A stretch of 64,000 bases of DNA, taken from Xanthomarina arctica. GTDB taxonomy: Bacteria > Bacteroidota > Bacteroidia > Flavobacteriales > Flavobacteriaceae. The notes under the pieces were generated by a model that was not told the origin of the DNA, did no database searches, and saw only the letters and a program-made list of their open reading frames with translations. The number at the start of each line of letters is the position of its first letter. The stretch's first letter is position 1. Both the position numbers and the translations under genes were made by a program. Positions 50,351 through 59,171 of this stretch are shown here, one piece after another. Location of the stretch: assembly GCF_014638915.1 (NCBI RefSeq), contig NZ_BMFQ01000001.1, forward strand, positions 1,377,142 to 1,441,141. The letters run 5' to 3'.

Positions 50351-51265
50351 ATGATAAAATTAAACGTAACTAACGAGACATCGAGATTAAGAGCAGTTGT
50401 ATTAGGTACAGCAATTAGCAATGGCCCAACACCAACTGAAGACCAAGCTTACGATCCAAAATCTTTAGAGCATATTAAAGCTGGAACTTATCCAGTAGAA
50501 GCTGATATGGTTAGAGAAATGGAGGCATTGGCCGAAGTATTCAAGAAATATAACGTAAAAGTCTATAGACCAGAATTAATTAAAGATTGTAATCAAATCT
50601 TTACAAGGGATATTGCTTTTGTAATTGATAATGTGTTTGTAAAGGCTAATATTCTCCCAAATCGAGAGGAAGAATTAGAAGCTATACAATATGTTATAGA
50701 TCAAATAGATCCCGTTAAAGTTGTAAGACCTCCAGAGGAAGTGCATATAGAGGGAGGAGATGTTATGCTTTGGAACGATCATATTTTTATTGGAACTTAT
50801 AAAGGAAGCGATTATAAAAATTATATTACTGCCAGAACCAACATGGAAGGTGTTCAATACATTAAGGATCTGTTTCCAAATAAAATTGTCAAGGAATTCG
50901 ATTTAGTAAAATCTAAAATTGAAGCTAAAGACAATGCTTTGCATTTAGACTGTTGTTTTCAACCTATTGGCAAAAACAAAGGGATTATTTATAAAAGCGG
51001 GTTTAGGGAAGAAAGTGACTATCTGTATTTAGTAGATTTATTTGGAAAAGAAAACCTGTTTCATATAACTAGAGATGAAATGTACAACATGAATAGCAAT
51101 GTGTTTTCTATTGCTGAAGATGTGGTTATTTCGGAAAAGAATTTTACCAGATTAAATAGTTGGTTAAGAGATAACGGATTTACCGTTGAAGAAGTTCCTT
51201 ATGCAGAAATAGCCAAACAAGAAGGTTTGTTGCGCTGTTCTACTTTGCCTTTAATTAGAGATTAA
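50351..51265 (+). CDS. Arginine deiminase/DDAH-like amidinohydrolase
   Basis: 304 residues. Guanidine-modifying (amidinotransferase) superfamily: IFTRDIAFVI near 88, HIEGGDVMLW near 134 with the conserved Glu/Asp, catalytic His in NALHLDCCFQPI near 198, and catalytic Cys in LLRCSTLPLIRD at the C-terminus (about 296). Such enzymes hydrolyse arginine or methylarginine to citrulline; the exact substrate is not clear from sequence. No arginine pathway genes adjoin it. Confidence 0.87.
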   Translation: MIKLNVTNETSRLRAVVLGTAISNGPTPTEDQAYDPKSLEHIKAGTYPVEADMVREMEALAEVFKKYNVKVYRPELIKDCNQIFTRDIAFVIDNVFVKANILPNREEELEAIQYVIDQIDPVKVVRPPEEVHIEGGDVMLWNDHIFIGTYKGSDYKNYITARTNMEGVQYIKDLFPNKIVKEFDLVKSKIEAKDNALHLDCCFQPIGKNKGIIYKSGFREESDYLYLVDLFGKENLFHITRDEMYNMNSNVFSIAEDVVISEKNFTRLNSWLRDNGFTVEEVPYAEIAKQEGLLRCSTLPLIRD

Positions 51266-51291
51266 AGATGAAATTTAAAATAATTGAAATT

Positions 51292-51323
51292 AAAAAGGTC
51301 TTCAATTGAAGACCTTTTTTTAT
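51292..51323. terminator. Bidirectional terminator between hydrolase and M28 peptidase genes
   Basis: AAAAAGGTCTTCAA (51292-51305) and TTGAAGACCTTTTT (51306-51319) form a continuous palindrome with T runs on both strands, between convergent genes. Confidence 0.88.
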
Positions 51324-51343
51324 AATGTATCAAGTAATAAAAG

Positions 51344-52519
51344 TTAGTTTATTACTAATTTTTTAGTAATCCTATTTTTGCCTAATTCAAAAACAGCTAA
51401 ATAGATACCTGCATTTAAATGGCTTACATCTATTTTTGAATATGAATTTTTCAATGTTTTTTGGAATACTTCTTTCCCTAATATATCGATCAATTTGAAA
51501 TTAGCAAATGGCTCATTTTTTAAATCTATTTGAATGTTTAGTTTTTGTCTTGCAGGATTTGGATACATGCTTATTGTAGCATCCAAAGCATAGGATTCTG
51601 TGCTTAAAACATTATAATCTACTTCAGCAAAAAATAAAGCAGCGCCAAGAGTTCCTTTGGTTACTTCAAATAAATAGGTAGGATCCATATTTGCCAAAAT
51701 ATCGTTCGGCCCATGAGCATAAGGTGTCTCATTAGATTCATATAGCCCAGTAATAATTTCATTGTTATCTTCAAAAGGCATATAATCTGAAGCGTAAGCA
51801 TAAGATATTTCGGTGTCTAAATTGGAATATAATTCTATGCATGTTGCTAGTTGATTGGTAGCCGTATTTGAAGCGACGTTATTTGTTGTAGGCGAACTAC
51901 TCTCATCTCTTTCACAAACTATACTGTTATTTGTCATCCCGCTAACACCACCAACTTCATCTATATTCAAAACTAATTTTATGTCTAGATTTTGTGGAAT
52001 TACGGTATTGTTTACAAAGTAATTACTACCCACTAAACCATCTTCTTCACCACTAAAATGGATAAATTTAATCGAATACTCTGTAGGTACATCTGCAAGT
52101 AAACGGGCGATCTCCATAATTAGGACTGTACCCGAACCATTATCGTTAGTACCTGGACCATTTATTGTGTCGTAGTGTCCATCAATAATTAAAAAAGTGT
52201 TGGGGTAGGTAGTTCCAGTTTTCGTAATAATTATATTATTACTTGTTCCCTTAGAATAAGTAAAGGGTTGCAACTCAATATTAGAATACCCTAAATCGGT
52301 ATAGCGTGTTGTAATCCAATTTTGAGCATTGCTTAAAGCTAGGGTTCCAACTTCTTTAACTCCAAAGTTTTCGAAGGCCGTTAAATCATTTAAAATATTT
52401 GTAGCAGAAACAGTGCTAACAAGATTTCCAGAATAGGAATCGTAGGTTTGGGAATATGTCATAGAACTCACAAAATACATGAGAACCACAAAAAATTTCA
52501 CAAAGTAAATATGCTTCAT
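51344..52519 (-). CDS. M28-family zinc metallopeptidase exported by type IX secretion
   Basis: 391 residues from the ATG at 52519 (MKHIYFVKFFVV); the frame extends 54 nt further but without a better signal peptide. Signal to about residue 24 (TYSQ). Zinc-ligand motifs of M28: DGHYDTINGPGTNDNGSG near 130-147, GEEDGLVGS near 175, NIDEVGG near 203 and a late His in YAHGPNDIL near 275. The last ~75 residues form a T9SS type-A sorting domain (ISMYPNPARQKLNIQI, then GKEVFQ and GIYLAVFELGKNRITKKLVIN in part). Predicted surface or secreted aminopeptidase. Confidence 0.93.
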   Translation of the reverse strand: MKHIYFVKFFVVLMYFVSSMTYSQTYDSYSGNLVSTVSATNILNDLTAFENFGVKEVGTLALSNAQNWITTRYTDLGYSNIELQPFTYSKGTSNNIIITKTGTTYPNTFLIIDGHYDTINGPGTNDNGSGTVLIMEIARLLADVPTEYSIKFIHFSGEEDGLVGSNYFVNNTVIPQNLDIKLVLNIDEVGGVSGMTNNSIVCERDESSSPTTNNVASNTATNQLATCIELYSNLDTEISYAYASDYMPFEDNNEIITGLYESNETPYAHGPNDILANMDPTYLFEVTKGTLGAALFFAEVDYNVLSTESYALDATISMYPNPARQKLNIQIDLKNEPFANFKLIDILGKEVFQKTLKNSYSKIDVSHLNAGIYLAVFELGKNRITKKLVIN

Positions 52520-52576
52520 TTTATAGTTTTTAGGGAGAGCTAAGGTAGTAGAAAAATAGATTAAAAAAAACAAATG

Positions 52577-53104
52577 TTAATTCACCACAGAAGTTATGGT
52601 GATTTTGGCAGTGCTCCCAACCATAAAAGTTCCAGTATCTTCGCCAATGCCATAATCTAGGCGTTCCAATTCAAAAGTACCAGTAAAAATGTTGTTTGCA
52701 AATTCAAAAGGAATTTCTACCATTTTGGTTACACCAAGGATGGTAAGATTTCCTTTAGTCAGGTAATGGTTATCATGTTTAATAACAGAAGTTGATTTGA
52801 AACAAATCTCTAGGTATTTCTCTACATTGAAAAAATCGGCGGACTTTAAATGCTCATCACGCTTATTGTTTCCAGTATTGATGGTTGTTGCTTCGATGCA
52901 AATATCAAAATTAGAATTCTCTAAATTGTTTGGATTGAAATTAAAAGTACCAGTCATATTTTGAAAAGTGCCTTTAACTGTATTTAACCCGAGATTGCTA
53001 ATTTTGAAACTAACATGAGATGCTTTCTTGTCTATGGTTTGATTTTGAAATAAAGAAATTCCTAAAGTGGATACAAATAATATAATACTAAATAGCGTTT
53101 TCAT
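52577..53104 (-). CDS. YceI-family periplasmic protein
   Basis: 175 residues. Signal peptide of about 20 residues. YceI lipocalin-like beta-barrel: KASHVSFKISNLGLNTVKGTF near 27-47, DEHLKSADFFNVEKYLEICF near 88-107, and GEDTGTFMVGSTAKITITSVV at the end. Family members bind isoprenoid-type lipids in a few studied cases. 57 nt upstream of the M28 peptidase start, possibly one transcript. Confidence 0.92.
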   Translation of the reverse strand: MKTLFSIILFVSTLGISLFQNQTIDKKASHVSFKISNLGLNTVKGTFQNMTGTFNFNPNNLENSNFDICIEATTINTGNNKRDEHLKSADFFNVEKYLEICFKSTSVIKHDNHYLTKGNLTILGVTKMVEIPFEFANNIFTGTFELERLDYGIGEDTGTFMVGSTAKITITSVVN

Positions 53105-53235
53105 ATGGTGGTGTTTTTATATTGAAAAGTCTGACTTCTATAAAGTTAAATAAAAGGAAGCACAAGTAGCAAAAACCATTCTTATAGTTTCGTTAAATAT
53201 TAGGGTTCTAACAAGTGTATGAAAGTGGACTTAGG

Positions 53236-54159
53236 TTAGAAGTTCATAATAAACACCAAAGAAAAAATACTGATGAAAACCCATAAAATGGTGGAGAATA
53301 CAATGGGTTTAAAGCCACTTTCTTTTAAATCGGAAACACTTAAACTGGCTCCAACCAAGAATAGGGTAATTACAAGTAGTCTTTTAGAAATATCAACTAT
53401 GCTAACAGAAACTAGTTCTGGAATTAATTGATAACTATTGAGGAGCATGGCTACTATAAAGCCCAAAATAAAATAAGGAATTTTGATTTTTTGATTTTTA
53501 CTTTTAAATAAGGCCATAGCAAAAAACGATAAAGGAATAATCCATAAGGTTCGAGCCAATTTTACGGTTGTCGCAATTTGTAATGCTTCATCACCATATT
53601 CTAAAGCCGCTCCAACCACAGAACTTGTATCATGTATGGCAATAGCACACCACGTACCAAACTGTGTTTGTGATAAATTAAATAGATGGCCAAGTGAAGG
53701 GAAGATCAATAAGGCAATTGAGTTTAATAAGAAAACGACTCCAATAGCCATACTTATCGTTTTATTATCTGCTTTTATAACTGGTGATATGGCTGCAATG
53801 GCACTACCTCCGCAAATAGCGGTTCCAGAGATCATTAGAAACCCCAGTTTTTTATCAATTTTTAAGGCTTTTATAAGTAATAGTCCCAGACTGATGGTAA
53901 GAAAAATGGATAGAGCCGTAATTACAAAACCATCTTTGCTGGCTTTGATAGTTTCTGTAACAGACATTCCAAAGCCCAGACCAATAACTGAAATTTTTAA
54001 AAGTACATGGATGGCATTTTTTGACTGATTTGGAAAGGGATGACCTAAAATAAATGTGAAAAGAAAACCTAAAACAAGTGCTACCGGGCTTGAGATATAC
54101 TTTAAAGCTGCTAGAATAATGATAATAATAAAGATACTTATTTGAGCAATCCGTTTCAT
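53236..54159 (-). CDS. YeiH-family membrane protein (putative sulfate/sulfite exporter)
   Basis: 307 residues, about ten hydrophobic helices. YeiH/UPF0324 features: LLKISVIGLGFGMSVTET near 50-67, GTAICGGSAIAAISPVIKAD near 111-130, WCAIAIHDTSSVVGAAL near 168-184, and VKLARTLWIIPLSF. E. coli YeiH is implicated in sulfite/cysteine-related transport and is controlled by the LysR regulator YeiE; here a LysR gene lies directly upstream on the same strand, 78 nt away. Own -7 box at 54183. Confidence 0.88.
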   Translation of the reverse strand: MKRIAQISIFIIIIILAALKYISSPVALVLGFLFTFILGHPFPNQSKNAIHVLLKISVIGLGFGMSVTETIKASKDGFVITALSIFLTISLGLLLIKALKIDKKLGFLMISGTAICGGSAIAAISPVIKADNKTISMAIGVVFLLNSIALLIFPSLGHLFNLSQTQFGTWCAIAIHDTSSVVGAALEYGDEALQIATTVKLARTLWIIPLSFFAMALFKSKNQKIKIPYFILGFIVAMLLNSYQLIPELVSVSIVDISKRLLVITLFLVGASLSVSDLKESGFKPIVFSTILWVFISIFSLVFIMNF

Positions 54160-54182
54160 AATGTGACCGTTTTATTATGGAA

Positions 54183-54190
54183 CAAAATTA
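54183..54190 (-). promoter_or_regulatory. -7 box (TAATTTTG on the minus strand) of the YeiH-like gene
   Basis: Exact TAnnTTTG match in the LysR/YeiH gap, with a possible TTG at about 22-nt spacing (54213-54215). Suggests the transporter can be transcribed independently of the LysR gene. Confidence 0.5.
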
Positions 54191-54237
54191 ATAAGAACGA
54201 ATAACTTTTAAGCAATTTTTAATAGCATGTGGTATAA

Positions 54238-55119
54238 CTAAAAGTTATAATTGGTTTTGATTAATTTAATGAGTAAATCCATTTTTGAAGATTGAAAACC
54301 TGTACGACAAACAAAATAAAAGTCACGTTCAAAATTAACGCCTTTTATATCCACGATTTTAAGTTTATTTTGAATTAACTTTTCGGTAATGGCATGAATT
54401 GACAATAGGGCATAGGCATTTGAATGTTCTAAATATTGCTCGATGGCTTCTGTACTATTTAAAGTAATAATATGATTTAGTTTCTGGATCTTGTTCACTT
54501 TTAAAATGTCTTCAATAATGTCTCTGGTACCTGAGCCTATTTCTCTACTAACAAAAGGGATTTTGGATAATTCCTTTATTGTTACTGAAGCTTTACTATT
54601 TTGGTTGTTAGCACCTGTAACTAATACAATTTCATCTTTAATAAACGGGGAATACTTTAAGAGCTGGTTAGTCGATTTCCCTTCAACAATGCCATGTTCT
54701 AATTCCTGATCTAAAATTTTCTGTTCTATTTCTTTGGTATTACTACTAGCAACATTGAAAGTTAAATGAGGAGCATTCTGTTGAATTTTAGCCAAAACTT
54801 TTGGCATGACATAAGTAGCAATTGTTGTGCTTAATCCCAATTTGAATTCCAATGATGCATTTTCTTGATTTAGAAGAAACGTGTGTTCAAGTTCTTCGAA
54901 CAACTTCGTGATTTTATAAGCATAATCAAGAAAAATCTTTCCTTCGTTTGTTAATGAAATAGAATTTCTAGATCTGTTAAAAAACGCCGTGTTATAATCT
55001 TCTTCTAGTTTGGAAATAGTTTTTGAAACCGCAGGTTGGGATAGATTTAATTCTTTTGATGCTACCGTAAAGCTTAAATGTTGAGCAACTTTAATAAATG
55101 TTTTTAATTTGTACTTCAT
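54238..55119 (-). CDS. LysR-family transcriptional regulator (YeiE-like by context)
   Basis: 293 residues. N-terminal winged helix-turn-helix (residues 3-60: FIKVAQHLSFTVASKELNLS, QPAVSKTISKLEEDYN) and C-terminal periplasmic-binding-type effector domain (GLSTTIATYVMPKVLAKIQ near 93; SREIGSGTRDIIEDIL near 192). Its neighbour is a YeiH-like transporter, so it probably regulates that gene in response to a sulfur compound, as YeiE does; inference from context. Confidence 0.92.
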   Translation of the reverse strand: MKYKLKTFIKVAQHLSFTVASKELNLSQPAVSKTISKLEEDYNTAFFNRSRNSISLTNEGKIFLDYAYKITKLFEELEHTFLLNQENASLEFKLGLSTTIATYVMPKVLAKIQQNAPHLTFNVASSNTKEIEQKILDQELEHGIVEGKSTNQLLKYSPFIKDEIVLVTGANNQNSKASVTIKELSKIPFVSREIGSGTRDIIEDILKVNKIQKLNHIITLNSTEAIEQYLEHSNAYALLSIHAITEKLIQNKLKIVDIKGVNFERDFYFVCRTGFQSSKMDLLIKLIKTNYNF

Positions 55120-55185
55120 TTTTGGGGTGTAACATTTCAGTGATTAAAACCTACTGTATATTTTTATAGGAGTTTGTTTTCTCTT

Positions 55186-55620
55186 TTATCCTAGAGGAAC
55201 TATTAATACTGGGATTTTAGATTTCTTAATTAAGTTTCCGGAAACACTTCCTGTAAAGGCATTATAGAAAAAACCATGATCGTGATGTCCAGAAATAATG
55301 AGGTCTATTTGTAGTTTTTTGGATTCTTCTAGTATCATCTCTATGGTTGCACCTTGAACTAGTAAACCTTCGGCTTCAAAACCTTTAACACCAAGTGAAT
55401 TGGCATGATCTTGAAGTATTTTATGTTCTTTCCTGAGCTCAGTAGCACGGTCATCTCTAATATATTGAGGACCTACTTCATACCCAACAAAGTCGGGATC
55501 TGGAGCGGCAATATGGATAAGCCATATTTTCGAATGGAATTTTTCGGCAAATAAGAATGCTTTGTCAATTAGTTCTTGGTCTCCTGAGGTAAAATCTATA
55601 GTTACTAAAATGTTTTTCAT
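55186..55620 (-). CDS. Universal stress protein (UspA family)
   Basis: 144 residues, one Usp domain. N-terminal MKNILVTIDFTSGDQELIDKA and C-terminal DLIISGHHDHGFFYNAFTGSVSGNLIKKSKIPVLIV (here cited by its parts SGHHDHG and GSVSGNLI), with the G-x2-G-x9-G-S type nucleotide loop seen as GHHDHGFFYNAFTGS. Lies between LysR and the repeat lipoprotein. Confidence 0.93.
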   Translation of the reverse strand: MKNILVTIDFTSGDQELIDKAFLFAEKFHSKIWLIHIAAPDPDFVGYEVGPQYIRDDRATELRKEHKILQDHANSLGVKGFEAEGLLVQGATIEMILEESKKLQIDLIISGHHDHGFFYNAFTGSVSGNLIKKSKIPVLIVPLG

Positions 55621-55798
55621 AATAAAAGATTATTCTGAATTCTAATAAAGTAAATCCAACTTTGTCAACCTTCTAATTTAATGTTTTTCAATTAAGTTAC
55701 AAAAATATGTATTAGAATATAGAGATGTGGGAATAATCAGTCTTAATAAAATATAAATCGGTAACTAATTATTCTGAAACAGTAATCCTGTATTTTGA

Positions 55799-56164
55799 CT
55801 AATTCATTCCGGGAAATGAACTCACTACTTGAACTTTTATGTCTGGAAAGGATTCGACTACTTGGATTGTGAAGTCTGGAAATGATTCAACTATATGCCA
55901 TTGGCCACAGTCCTCTGGGAATGATTCAACAAATTGGACTTTAATATCTGGAAAGCTACTGACATACTGAATTTTTAAATCAGGGAAACTGGTGACAAAT
56001 TTTACTTTGCCATATAATTTAATGTCATTTATTTCACAAATTTCTTCAGGAGGGCTAAAATTTAAAATTGCTAATTTGTCTATACTTGACCTATCTTGAT
56101 TTTTGCAACTTATTACAAGTATTCCTAAAAGAATTATGATAGAGACGTATTTAGCTGTTTTCAT
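55799..56164 (-). CDS. Small lipoprotein with six SFPD repeats
   Basis: 121 residues. Lipoprotein signal ends GILVISC (Cys20), then KNQDRSS. From about residue 52 to the C-terminus the sequence is six near-repeats of an 11-residue unit with pattern K-[VI]-[QK]-x-V-x-S-F-P-[DE]-x (for example KVKFVTSFPDL, KIQYVSSFPDI, TIQVVESFPDI); the third is extended by EDCGQW. Alternating hydrophobic residues suggest short beta strands with turns at FPD. Two Cys (one in EEICEIND near 43, one in EDCGQW) could pair. Function unknown. Confidence 0.8.
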   Translation of the reverse strand: MKTAKYVSIIILLGILVISCKNQDRSSIDKLAILNFSPPEEICEINDIKLYGKVKFVTSFPDLKIQYVSSFPDIKVQFVESFPEDCGQWHIVESFPDFTIQVVESFPDIKVQVVSSFPGMN

Positions 56165-56257
56165 CCTTGAATTTTAATATCCGTTGACTTTAATTTTAAG
56201 TGATATATAAAGTTAAAGATTAGTTTCGAGTTTAAATAACGGTTTTCCTTAAAAGAG

Positions 56258-56281
56258 TCCTTTTTTTTACAAAAAAAAGGA
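56258..56281 (-). terminator. Weak A/T hairpin downstream of lysS
   Basis: TCCTTTTTTTT (56258-56268) and AAAAAAAAGGA (56271-56281) can pair with a 2-nt spacer, but most pairs are A-T, so this is a weak terminator candidate. Confidence 0.35.
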
Positions 56282-56328
56282 ACCACATTTCTGTAATTCC
56301 TTTCTTATATTTTCGTAAAATGTTAAGT

Positions 56329-58023
56329 TTATACCATTTCTACAAACAAACCATCATCAGTTTTGTCAACTTTCACTAGTTTACTTTTGGTTAAGCCCTT
56401 TATTGTTTTATCCCATTTTTTATTGCTTAACCCAGATTGTTCCTTTAAAGCAGTTAATTCGATTGGAGATGTAGTTTTAAGTATTTTAAAAACTGCTTTT
56501 TCATCTTCACTCATTTCAACTTGTTTTTTCTCTGGTCTCATTTGAGGGAAAAACAACACCTCTTGAATGGATTGGTTATTAGTTAAAAACATGATTAATC
56601 TGTCCATTCCAATTCCCATTCCAGAAGTTGGTGGCATTCCGTATTCCAAGGCACGTAAAAAGTCTTCATCAATAAACTCTGTTGCTTCATCGTCTCCTTT
56701 TGCAGCTAATTTTAATTGGTGCTCAAAACGTTCTCGTTGATCGATAGGATCGTTCAATTCAGAATATGCATTAGCGATTTCTTTCCCACAAACCATTAAT
56801 TCAAAACGCTCTGTTAATTCTGGATTTTCTCTGTGTTCCTTACACAACGGACTCATTTCTTTTGGGTAATCTGTAATAAAGGTTGGTTGGATGTAATTAC
56901 CTTCACATTTTTCACCAAAAATTTCATCGATTAATTTGCCTTTCCCCATGGTGTCGTCAACTTCAATCCCTAAGTTTCTGGCGGCGACTCTTATTTCTGC
57001 TTCAGTTTTACCTGTTATGTCAAATCCTGTAAAATGTTTTATAGAATCTGCCATGGTTACTCTGGCATAAGGCGCTTTAAAATCTATTTCATGTTTTCCA
57101 AAAGTGGCTTGGGTTGTTCCGTTAACAGCTATAGCACAGTGTTCCAATAATTGTTCACAGAAATCCATCATCCAATTGTAGTCCTTATAAGCTACATAAA
57201 TTTCCATTGCCGTAAATTCTGGATTATGGGTTTTGTCCATGCCTTCGTTTCTAAAGTTTTTGGAAAACTCATAAACACCTTCAAAACCACCAACTATCAA
57301 TCGTTTTAAATAAAGCTCATTTGCTATTCGCATGTACAAAGGAATATCCAAACTGTTGTGATGTGTCATAAATGGTCTTGCAGCCGCACCACCTGGAATA
57401 GGTTGTAATACAGGCGTTTCAACTTCAAAATAACCAGATTCGTTAAAGAAATTACGCATGGCAGTATAAAGCTTGGTTCGCTTTACAAAAATTTCTTTTA
57501 CATGTGGATTTACCACTAAATCTGCATAACGTTGTCTGTAGCGTAATTCTGGATCTGTAAAAGCGTCATGCACATTACCTTCAGCATCTGTTCTTGGTAG
57601 AGGCAAAGGTCTAAGTGCTTTACTTAAAATTGTAAAATCTTTTACCTTAACCGTTTTTTCGCCTACTTTGGTTGTGAATAATTCTCCTTCAACACCAATA
57701 AAATCACCTATATCAAGAAGTTTTTTATAAACGGTATTGTATTTTGTTTTGTCCTCTCCAGAACAAATTTCATCTCTATTAAAATACACTTGTATTCTAC
57801 CTTCGCTATCTTGAAGCTCAGCAAAACTAGCATTACCTTGAATTCTACGAGACATTAAACGTCCGGCAACAATCACTTTCTTCCCTTCAGAAAAATCCTG
57901 TTTCACCTGTTTTGAGGTATGATTATAAGGAAATAAATCTGCTGGATACGGATTGATGCCTAATTCGCGTAATTTGGCAAGTTTCTCTCTACGTACTAAT
58001 TCTTGTTCTGATAATTGCGACAT
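56329..58023 (-). CDS. lysS: Lysyl-tRNA synthetase, class II
   Basis: 564 residues. N-terminal OB-fold anticodon domain (about 50-150: VIVAGRLMSRRIQGNASFAEL), catalytic class-II core with motif 2 FRNEGMDKTHNPEFTAME near 260 and motif 3 GMGIGMDRLIMFLT near 480. About 60 residues beyond the usual end form a winged-helix-like tail (SPIELTALKEQSGLSNKKWDK near 525). Own promoter at 58055-58085. Confidence 0.97.
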   Translation of the reverse strand: MSQLSEQELVRREKLAKLRELGINPYPADLFPYNHTSKQVKQDFSEGKKVIVAGRLMSRRIQGNASFAELQDSEGRIQVYFNRDEICSGEDKTKYNTVYKKLLDIGDFIGVEGELFTTKVGEKTVKVKDFTILSKALRPLPLPRTDAEGNVHDAFTDPELRYRQRYADLVVNPHVKEIFVKRTKLYTAMRNFFNESGYFEVETPVLQPIPGGAAARPFMTHHNSLDIPLYMRIANELYLKRLIVGGFEGVYEFSKNFRNEGMDKTHNPEFTAMEIYVAYKDYNWMMDFCEQLLEHCAIAVNGTTQATFGKHEIDFKAPYARVTMADSIKHFTGFDITGKTEAEIRVAARNLGIEVDDTMGKGKLIDEIFGEKCEGNYIQPTFITDYPKEMSPLCKEHRENPELTERFELMVCGKEIANAYSELNDPIDQRERFEHQLKLAAKGDDEATEFIDEDFLRALEYGMPPTSGMGIGMDRLIMFLTNNQSIQEVLFFPQMRPEKKQVEMSEDEKAVFKILKTTSPIELTALKEQSGLSNKKWDKTIKGLTKSKLVKVDKTDDGLFVEMV

Positions 58024-58054
58024 ATGTAATGAAATTGTATTTTTTTAGAAGCCA

Positions 58055-58085
58055 CAAAGATAATTACTATAAGTTAGGATATCAA
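58055..58085 (-). promoter_or_regulatory. lysS promoter (TTG-N20-TATCTTTG on the minus strand)
   Basis: -7 box TATCTTTG (58055-58062) and -33 TTG (58083-58085) with 20-nt spacing; transcription would begin about 25 nt before the lysS ATG at 58023. Confidence 0.68.
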
Positions 58086-58166
58086 TTTATTATATTGGAA
58101 ATTCTATGTAACAAATAGGTGTAATTATATACTAATAGACATATTTCATCAATTAAAATAAATCAA

Positions 58167-58325
58167 ATGAGTTTTTGGCGAGTGTTACTTTGTATTTTTT
58201 GTCCCCCTTTAGCCGTAATAGGTAAAGGTTGTGGTTCTATAATTATTGTTTTTTTATTATGGCTTTGTGGTTGGGTTCCAGGGGTTATTGCGGCATTAGT
58301 GATTTTAAACAACCCTAAGTCTTAA
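58167..58325 (+). CDS. YqaE/Pmp3-family small membrane protein
   Basis: 52 residues: MSFWRVLLCIFCPPLAVIGK then GCGSIIIVFLLWLCGWVPGV and IAALVILNNPKS. Two hydrophobic helices with the family's CPPLAV and LCGWVPGVIAAL features. Eukaryotic and bacterial Pmp3 proteins are stress-linked membrane proteins affecting ion balance. Divergent from lysS; 45 nt before the lipoprotein gene, which has its own -7 box. Confidence 0.87.
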   Translation: MSFWRVLLCIFCPPLAVIGKGCGSIIIVFLLWLCGWVPGVIAALVILNNPKS

Positions 58326-58331
58326 AAACAG

Positions 58332-58339
58332 TATCTTTG
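58332..58339 (+). promoter_or_regulatory. -7 box TATCTTTG for the 58371 lipoprotein gene
   Basis: Exact TAnnTTTG match 31 nt before the ATG, just after the YqaE stop codon. No clear -33 TTG. Confidence 0.55.
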
Positions 58340-58370
58340 TATTCTAAATAACTTACTTAAAAGAATACCT

Positions 58371-59168
58371 ATGTCACGTTTTTTTGTTTTACTAATTTGT
58401 CTTTCCACATTTTTATTAACTAGCTGTAACTTTACTGAAGAAATTACATTTCAACCCGATGGGTCTGGCGAATTTATGATGAATTATGATTTGAGCGAGG
58501 TCTTGAATACACTCGAAGAAATGGGAGGGGATAATGATAGTAGTGAGAAAAAAGAGGAAAAGAAAGTAGATAGCGTTATTTACTTTAAGGATATCCTTGT
58601 TGAAAAAGCAGACAGTATTTCTACATTATCACTAGAAGAACAAAATAAATTAAAAGCTCTGGAAACTATTGTTATGCGCATAAAGGTGGATGAAGAATCT
58701 GGTGCATTTAATTTTGGATTTGGCTCTACTTTTGAAAATCTGGATGAGCTACCCGAAGTTTTAGAAAAAATAGAACAAGCCAAGGCGTTTAACTCTAAGG
58801 ATGACGCACAATTTTCTAAATTGGATCAAAGTGCTGTAGCAAATTCTGCAAAGGATATGTTTGAATATGTTGATTATAGCTATGATGGTAAAACATTTTC
58901 AAGAACTCTTAAAGAAGATTTTGTGCGATCGCCTGAAGATCTAGAAGTATTAAATTCGGAAATTAGTCAAATGGGTGATGATTCTAAAGACACCTTTGAC
59001 GATATGACATATACGTTGATATACCATTTTCCTAAACCGATAAAATCGGTAACAAATAAAGAAGCTATAATTAGTGCCGATAAGAAGACGGTTACTCTTA
59101 AGTTAAATTTTATGGAAATGATGAAATCGCCAGAAAAAGGGACTTTAAAAGTAATTCTAAAAGATTAA
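58371..59168 (+). CDS. Lipoprotein of unknown function
   Basis: 265 residues. Lipoprotein signal ends FLLTSC (Cys19). The mature part starts NFTEEITFQPDGSGEFMMNY, a pattern shared by many outer-membrane lipoproteins of this group, with an acidic stretch (GGDNDSSEKKEEKK near 52-65) and alternating beta segments. No catalytic motif recognised. Separated by only 3 nt from lipB, so likely co-transcribed. Confidence 0.8.
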   Translation: MSRFFVLLICLSTFLLTSCNFTEEITFQPDGSGEFMMNYDLSEVLNTLEEMGGDNDSSEKKEEKKVDSVIYFKDILVEKADSISTLSLEEQNKLKALETIVMRIKVDEESGAFNFGFGSTFENLDELPEVLEKIEQAKAFNSKDDAQFSKLDQSAVANSAKDMFEYVDYSYDGKTFSRTLKEDFVRSPEDLEVLNSEISQMGDDSKDTFDDMTYTLIYHFPKPIKSVTNKEAIISADKKTVTLKLNFMEMMKSPEKGTLKVILKD

Positions 59169-59171
59169 ATA

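Noticed and set aside
53636-54028. 130-codon plus-strand frame opposite the YeiH-like gene
   Set aside because: Antisense to conserved membrane segments; no recognisable features.
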